Of a stretch of 64,000 bases of DNA, positions 58,226-64,000 are shown one piece after another. The notes under the pieces were generated by a model, which worked only from the letters and a program-made list of their open reading frames with translations, did no database searches and had not been told where the DNA came from. The stretch lies in contig NZ_VLKJ01000001.1 in assembly GCF_007830315.1 (NCBI RefSeq), forward strand, positions 372,001 through 436,000, written 5' to 3'. Positions within the stretch are counted from its first letter, which is position 1; every line of letters begins with the position of its first letter. A program made the translations under genes and the position numbers. Source of the DNA: Novosphingobium taihuense. Its GTDB lineage: Bacteria > Pseudomonadota > Alphaproteobacteria > Sphingomonadales > Sphingomonadaceae.

Positions 58226-58534
58226 ATGACGCCGTCTCTCAAGATCATTCCTGCCGTCGCAATTCTCGCCGGTTCGCTCGGCCTCGGCGGTTGCGCCACC
58301 AAGGGTTACGTCAACGAGCAGATTGCCACGGTCAATCAGCGCATTGATGGTGTCGAAGGTCGCCTTCAGGCAACCGACGGCGTTGCCCAGGCGGCGCGCA
58401 GTGAAGCCCAGGCCGCCAATGCGCAGGCCCAGACCAATACCCAGCGCCTCGACCAGCTGACCGGACGCGTCGACAGCATGGATCAGCGCATGACCCAGAT
58501 GCAGCAGCAGCCGCAGAAGCGCGCCCGCAACTAA
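58226..58534 (+). CDS. small outer-membrane lipoprotein with coiled coil
   Basis: A 102-residue lipoprotein. The signal peptide ends in the lipobox LGGC (Cys23), and the mature part is one long Ala/Gln/Asn-rich amphipathic coiled coil (NEQIATVNQRIDGVEGRLQATDGVAQAARSEAQAANAQ), like the Lpp Braun lipoprotein but longer and without its terminal Lys. AAGGAG lies nine bases before the ATG. It may bridge outer membrane and cell wall, supported by a nearby L,D-transpeptidase. Confidence 0.78.
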   Translation: MTPSLKIIPAVAILAGSLGLGGCATKGYVNEQIATVNQRIDGVEGRLQATDGVAQAARSEAQAANAQAQTNTQRLDQLTGRVDSMDQRMTQMQQQPQKRARN

Positions 58535-58622
58535 GCTGCCTGTTCAAGCGCCGGACAGGTCGATCGTGGTTACACCGCCACGATCCGCCTGTCCGGCATC
58601 CTGAGTTGAGTGCGAAAGAAAT

Positions 58623-59363
58623 ATGATCAAGGCTCTGGTGGCGCTGGCAGGTCTCGCGCTGGTTCTCCCCTCTCCTGCGACATCGCCTGCTGATGCAGCC
58701 CCGCCGAAATCCGCAAAGTCCAGTCCCGCCAAAAAGAAGGCGCTCAAGGCCAGGGCTCCCGTGCCGCCTGTCGAGTTCCCCGAGCTTTCCATCCCCTCAC
58801 AACGCGTGATGGCGTGGGTCGCGGAAAGCGGCGACCACAATGGCCTGCCCTATGTCGTGATCGACAAGCCCGCAGCCGCAATCTACGCTTTCGATGCTAC
58901 TGGAAAGCCGGTCGGCTTCGGCCCGGTCCTGATCGGTCGCGCGCTCGGAGATGATGCCACGCCCGGCGTTGGCTCGAAGAGCCTAGCCGAGATTGGCCCT
59001 GCCGAAAAGACCACGCCTGCAGGCCGCTACCTCGCGAAGTTTGGCCTCGCTGCCGGTCACAACAAGGTCCTCTGGGTCGACTACGCCACCTCGGTTGCCA
59101 TGCACACGATCCCCACGGGCAACCCCAGGGAAAACCGCGCCAAGCGAATGCTTTCGCCATCGATTGACGACAACCGGATAACCTTCGGCTGCATCAACGT
59201 GCCCAAGGCGCTCTACAACGGCAAAATCGCTCCAATGTTCGGCAAGAAGGGCGGCTACGTCTATATCCTGCCCGACGTGAAACCCCTCGAAGACGCCTTC
59301 CCCCCGCTCCATGCCCGGCCATTCAACTCGGCCGCGGCCAGCGAAGTCCCCTCTGCACGCTGA
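58623..59363 (+). CDS. exported L,D-transpeptidase family protein (YkuD)
   Basis: A 246-residue exported YkuD-domain protein. After a signal peptide and an Ala/Pro/Lys-rich linker comes the domain with MHTIPTGNPRENRAKRMLSPSIDDNRITFGCINVP. The His and the nucleophilic Cys are in place, but the usual SHGC reads TFGC, as in a recognised proteobacterial subset. Such enzymes crosslink peptidoglycan or attach lipoprotein to it. It lies 88 bases after the small lipoprotein gene. Confidence 0.82.
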   Translation: MIKALVALAGLALVLPSPATSPADAAPPKSAKSSPAKKKALKARAPVPPVEFPELSIPSQRVMAWVAESGDHNGLPYVVIDKPAAAIYAFDATGKPVGFGPVLIGRALGDDATPGVGSKSLAEIGPAEKTTPAGRYLAKFGLAAGHNKVLWVDYATSVAMHTIPTGNPRENRAKRMLSPSIDDNRITFGCINVPKALYNGKIAPMFGKKGGYVYILPDVKPLEDAFPPLHARPFNSAAASEVPSAR

Positions 59364-59400
59364 ACCAGGCGCTCAGGGTCTGGGTTGATAAGCCGAAACG

Positions 59401-59430
59401 AAAAAGGGGGCCGCTAAGCCCCCTTCTCTT
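59401..59430. terminator. bidirectional terminator
   Basis: AAGGGGGC (59404-59411) pairs with GCCCCCTT (59418-59425). On the minus strand it runs into five T, on the plus strand into TTCTCTTT. It separates the transpeptidase gene from the convergent TonB receptor. Confidence 0.85.
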
Positions 59431-59447
59431 TGCCAAGGCATGAATTC

Positions 59448-62120
59448 TCAGAACCGATAGCGCCCCGTCACGCCATAAGTGCGCGGCTGGCTGGTATAGC
59501 CCGAGATCGAACCAGGCTGGGCCGGCGTGTCGAACACCGACAGCAGGTACCGGTTGTTGGTCAGATTGCGGCCCCACGCAGTCAGCTCGAAACCACTCGC
59601 CATCGCCCAGGTGATCGAAGCGTTGGCTTCGTTCACCTCGCGGCGGAACGGCCGTGCCGCAGCAACGGCAACGCTCGTCCCGGCGGTGAGGAATCCGGGC
59701 AGACCCTCGACGATCTGCACCGGCGATTCATAGTGGAAGTCGCCACGCACGATCAGGTGGTCACCGCTGCCGAACTCGTAGTCATAGCTTGCCCCGAAGG
59801 TCGACGAGATCGCCGGGATGCCTGCTGGTCGGGTATTGGTCAGGTCACCTACCGCCGAAAGGATGAAGCTGTCGTACTTCGGATCGAGGTAGGTCATGCC
59901 AACGTTTAACATCAGCCCCTTGGCAGGCTTGACCGTACCTTCGAACTCGAGCCCGCGGACCGACTGCTTGCCAGCGTTTGCCAGCACGAAGCCCGAACCG
60001 GTGAAGGTGTTCGACTGGAAGCCATTGATGCGCTGATCGAAGGCGGCCAGGTTTGCGGTAACCAGACCCCAGTCCGCCTTCAGTCCGATTTCATAAACCG
60101 TCGAGCTTTCCGGCCCGGCAAATCGCGTCCCGTAGGTCTGGTTGACCACGGTGAGTCCGCGGGCAATCAGGGCTTCCCGGTCGCTGGCGAACGGACGGCT
60201 GTCGCGCGAGAGGTTGATCGAGCTTGCCTTGAAGCCCGTCGCGTAGCTTGCGTAGACGTTGATGTCGTCGGTCAGGTCATAGGCCACGCGAACGATGTAG
60301 GTGAACTTGTCGTCGTTCGTGCGGCCGGGTTCGACCGAGTTGGGCACGGGGATCGCGGCGGGCAGATACTGCAGCGGACGAAGACCGGCCAGCGGATTGA
60401 CCGCCGCATTGTTCTGGTTTGCCGTCGCGAAGGCATTGAACGCGGCAAACGTCGGCGCGGTCGCAGGATTGGTCGCAAAAGCGGCAACGGCTGCCTGATC
60501 GCTCGGGTTCACCCCCGCCCGGCTCAGCGCGCCGCCCAGCAGCAGGTTGCGGCGGAACGGTGCGTATGCCGGATTGTCGAAGTCGATGCTCGAAAAGACA
60601 TCGGTCGAATTGATGTCGATCGCATAGCGCTTGCGGTCCTTGGTGTAGTTCACGCCGCCGGTCACCGTGATGCGGTCGCCGATCTTGAAGTCGGCCTGCC
60701 CGAAGAACGAGAACGCTTCGTTACGCAGGCGATAGCGCTCGTCCAGCTTCTGTCCGGCAGCAAAGAACTGCCCGGCATACTTGGCCGGATTGCCTTCGAG
60801 CGCACCGAAGGTCGCTTCCAGTGTCGGCACCGAAAGCGCACCGCCGCTAAGCCCTTGGATCAGGAAGTTGGCGTAGCTGCGCGCATCGTCACCCCAGCCA
60901 AGCTGGTTGGCCTGGCGAATGTTCTCGTTGAAATAGTAGCCGCCGACGAGGAAATTCAGCGGGCCGTCCATGTTGGTGGCTACGCGAAGTTCCTGCGTGA
61001 AGGTCTTGATCGCCTGATCCTGCGCGTTGACCCCGATCAGGTCAGCGCTCGAAAAGTCCGAATCCTGGTTGGTCAGCGCGTTGGTGCGGCGATAGGCGGT
61101 GATCGAGGTGAACGTCAGCGGCCCGAAGTCATAGTCGACCTGGCCCGAAGCGCCCCAGTTCTCGATGTTGTTGGTCGAATCGAAGTTCGAATAGACCCGG
61201 TTCGAATAGATTTCGTTCGGCCCGTTGACCTGCCCACCCAGTGCACGGATCGCCACCGTCGACGTAGATGGCTGCAAATTGACGACCGCGCAGCAGATCT
61301 CGTCGATCTTCGAATAGTCGCCGATCAGCCGCACCCGCGCCTGCGCATTGGGCTCCCACAGCGCCTGTCCGCGCAGGAACCAGCGGTCACGCTCGTTCGT
61401 GTCGTTCCCGGTGCCAAGATCCTTGTTGTACCCGTCGCGCTTGTTGAGGCCGCCCGCAAGGCTCACCGCCAGGCCTTCGGTCACAGGGCCCGTCACCACG
61501 CCCTTGAGCACCACGGCATCATAGTTGCCGTAGCTCGCCTCGACATTGCCGCCGAAGTCGAACTTGGGCGCTGCCGTCACGATCGAGATCACCCCGACAC
61601 TGGCGTTCTTGCCGAACAGCGTCGACTGCGGCCCGCGCAGCACTTCGATGCGCTGCACGTCGGGGAAATCACCGATCTGCGCAGCCGAGCGCGAGCGGTA
61701 GACGCCATCGATGAACACGCCGACCGAAGGCTCGATCCCGGCGTTGTTCGCGCCGTTGCCGAAGCCGCGGATGATGAAGTTGGTGTTCGCGCTCGACTGA
61801 AGTTGCGTCACGCGCAGCGAGGGAACCACGCTGGTCAGGTCCTTGAGATCGCGGATTTGCGCCTGCTCCAGCGTCTTGGCGCTGGTCACCGAAACCGCGA
61901 TCGGCACGTCCTGCAGGGTCTGCTCGCGCTTGGAGGCGGTTACGATGATCTCGTTACCCTCGGCGACCTGCTCAGCCGCGGGCGGCGCAGGCTGGGCCTC
62001 TTCCTCTGCCGAAGCGGCGGCATCCTGCGCATGGGCGGCGGCGGAGAAGGCAAGAGCGAGGCCGCAAGCCCCTACGAGGAGCGCTGCCTGACCGGTGCGA
62101 CCGGCGAATACGGACTTCAT
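59448..62120 (-). CDS. TonB-dependent receptor
   Basis: An 890-residue TonB-dependent receptor. The ATG at 62120 starts a signal peptide ending AHAQD. The plug begins [23 protein letters not shown], with [12 protein letters not shown] and [17 protein letters not shown], and the barrel closes with GRYRF. It shares the general form and a Cys-Cys pair (EICCAVVN) with the receptor at 32124, so both are of one sphingomonad subgroup. The long upstream open frame (to 62279) is not part of the protein. Substrate unknown. Confidence 0.92.
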   Translation of the reverse strand: MKSVFAGRTGQAALLVGACGLALAFSAAAHAQDAAASAEEEAQPAPPAAEQVAEGNEIIVTASKREQTLQDVPIAVSVTSAKTLEQAQIRDLKDLTSVVPSLRVTQLQSSANTNFIIRGFGNGANNAGIEPSVGVFIDGVYRSRSAAQIGDFPDVQRIEVLRGPQSTLFGKNASVGVISIVTAAPKFDFGGNVEASYGNYDAVVLKGVVTGPVTEGLAVSLAGGLNKRDGYNKDLGTGNDTNERDRWFLRGQALWEPNAQARVRLIGDYSKIDEICCAVVNLQPSTSTVAIRALGGQVNGPNEIYSNRVYSNFDSTNNIENWGASGQVDYDFGPLTFTSITAYRRTNALTNQDSDFSSADLIGVNAQDQAIKTFTQELRVATNMDGPLNFLVGGYYFNENIRQANQLGWGDDARSYANFLIQGLSGGALSVPTLEATFGALEGNPAKYAGQFFAAGQKLDERYRLRNEAFSFFGQADFKIGDRITVTGGVNYTKDRKRYAIDINSTDVFSSIDFDNPAYAPFRRNLLLGGALSRAGVNPSDQAAVAAFATNPATAPTFAAFNAFATANQNNAAVNPLAGLRPLQYLPAAIPVPNSVEPGRTNDDKFTYIVRVAYDLTDDINVYASYATGFKASSINLSRDSRPFASDREALIARGLTVVNQTYGTRFAGPESSTVYEIGLKADWGLVTANLAAFDQRINGFQSNTFTGSGFVLANAGKQSVRGLEFEGTVKPAKGLMLNVGMTYLDPKYDSFILSAVGDLTNTRPAGIPAISSTFGASYDYEFGSGDHLIVRGDFHYESPVQIVEGLPGFLTAGTSVAVAAARPFRREVNEANASITWAMASGFELTAWGRNLTNNRYLLSVFDTPAQPGSISGYTSQPRTYGVTGRYRF

Positions 62121-62335
62121 CTGCGATCTTTTCCTTTTCTGGACCGGGCACTTGCCTTGCAAAGACAGTCCTGGCCGATGGCCACGAGGCCGGTAGGTAA
62201 TCCTGTTCCCTGTCCCTGTTCTAGGGTGCGGAAAAGCCACGAACAATTCCAAGTCGACCAAATCCTTCGCAGCCCCCATGCATTTTCATGCCCTGTTGCA
62301 AGCCGGTCACACTTGCAACCGCTTGCCACCCCAAC

Positions 62336-62425
62336 CCAAGCGTGCCTGCCGCAACGCATGCCCCTTGTTCCAAGCGTGCTTGCCGCAACGCGCGCGCCTT
62401 GTTCCAAGCGTGCTTGCCGCAACGC
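62336..62425. repeat. three tandem 34-bp direct repeats upstream of typA
   Basis: The unit starting CCAAGCGTGCTTGCCGCAAC occurs at 62336, 62370 and 62404, each followed by a variable 12-base part ending in CTTGTT in the first two copies. The first copy has one substitution. The array lies between the divergent receptor (start 62120) and typA (start 62511). Spacing of 12 bases is far too short for CRISPR. Confidence 0.85.
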
Positions 62426-62510
62426 ACAAATCCCTGTAAGCGCGCGCCGAAGTCGGAGCGGGCCAGTGCTTGTCCCGTGCCCCGAAGAATCCAACCGAAA
62501 GCCTGTTTTC

Positions 62511-64000
<1,490 letters not shown>

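Noticed and set aside
62336-62425. CRISPR-like array
   Set aside because: Only three units, and the non-repeated part is 12 bases and itself similar between copies. No cas gene is present.

Overview
The window looks like chromosomal DNA from an alphaproteobacterium of the order Sphingomonadales, most likely a Novosphingobium or close relative. This rests on visible GC-rich coding, three large TonB-dependent outer-membrane receptors, an alphaproteobacterial F1 zeta-subunit gene (DUF1476), the Grx4-BolA pair, an OmpW with the alphaproteobacterial form, an FnrL-type regulator with a cbb3 oxidase gene, and the families in the core gene set. The species call is inference; no 16S or other marker RNA is present, and I found no tRNA, rRNA, CRISPR array, transposase or integrase.

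Layout. 1-6.1 kb: partial ccoN (cbb3 oxidase), an FNR box, ompW, a TonB receptor, then on the minus strand an FNR-type regulator, a small membrane protein and a bestrophin channel. 6.3-7.8 kb: a CmcJ/NvfI-type oxygenase with a flavin reductase. 8-20 kb: DEAD-box helicase, lepA, a porin, a glycine-zipper protein, an S46 dipeptidyl peptidase, a cyclopropane synthase, an aldehyde dehydrogenase behind a strong palindrome, and a metallo-beta-lactamase fold protein. 20.3-23.7 kb: argG, a 0.7 kb stretch with no convincing gene but many short hairpins and a terminator, an odd ferredoxin-like protein and a CHRD protein. 23.8-27 kb: three Tad-type pilus proteins (TadG-, TadF- and TadE-like) without the rest of a tad locus. 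27-32 kb: CoA-transferase, SCP2-like thiolase, LysR and AraC regulators. 32-37.8 kb: a second TonB receptor, an SDR, a truncated zinc alcohol dehydrogenase, an aminotransferase, a ModE-like protein and a Cys-rich hypothetical. 37.8-43.4 kb: amidohydrolase, small membrane proteins, NUDIX hydrolase, the zeta-BolA-Grx4 group, two paralogous glycine-rich exported proteins. 43.5-48 kb: two tandem prolyl oligopeptidases. 48-51 kb: rpsM-rpsK-rpoA-rplQ. 51-58 kb: DoxX-like, transglutaminase-like, a hypothetical, then hemF-GNAT-rsh on the minus strand, pdeM and infC. 58-64 kb: a small lipoprotein, an L,D-transpeptidase, a third TonB receptor, a 34-bp tandem repeat and the 5' part of typA.

How it fits together. 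The oxygen-response theme (FNR regulator, FNR box, cbb3 oxidase, perhaps OmpW) is the clearest local circuit. Outer-membrane uptake (three TonB receptors, porin) and extracytoplasmic peptide breakdown (S46, two S9A) fit a scavenger of complex organic matter. Ribosome and translation genes (lepA, rpsM/rpsK/rplQ, infC, typA, rsh) are scattered through the window. The observations I would check first are the possible structured RNA after argG, the ATA start codon of infC, the palindrome before the aldehyde dehydrogenase, and the broken alcohol dehydrogenase.
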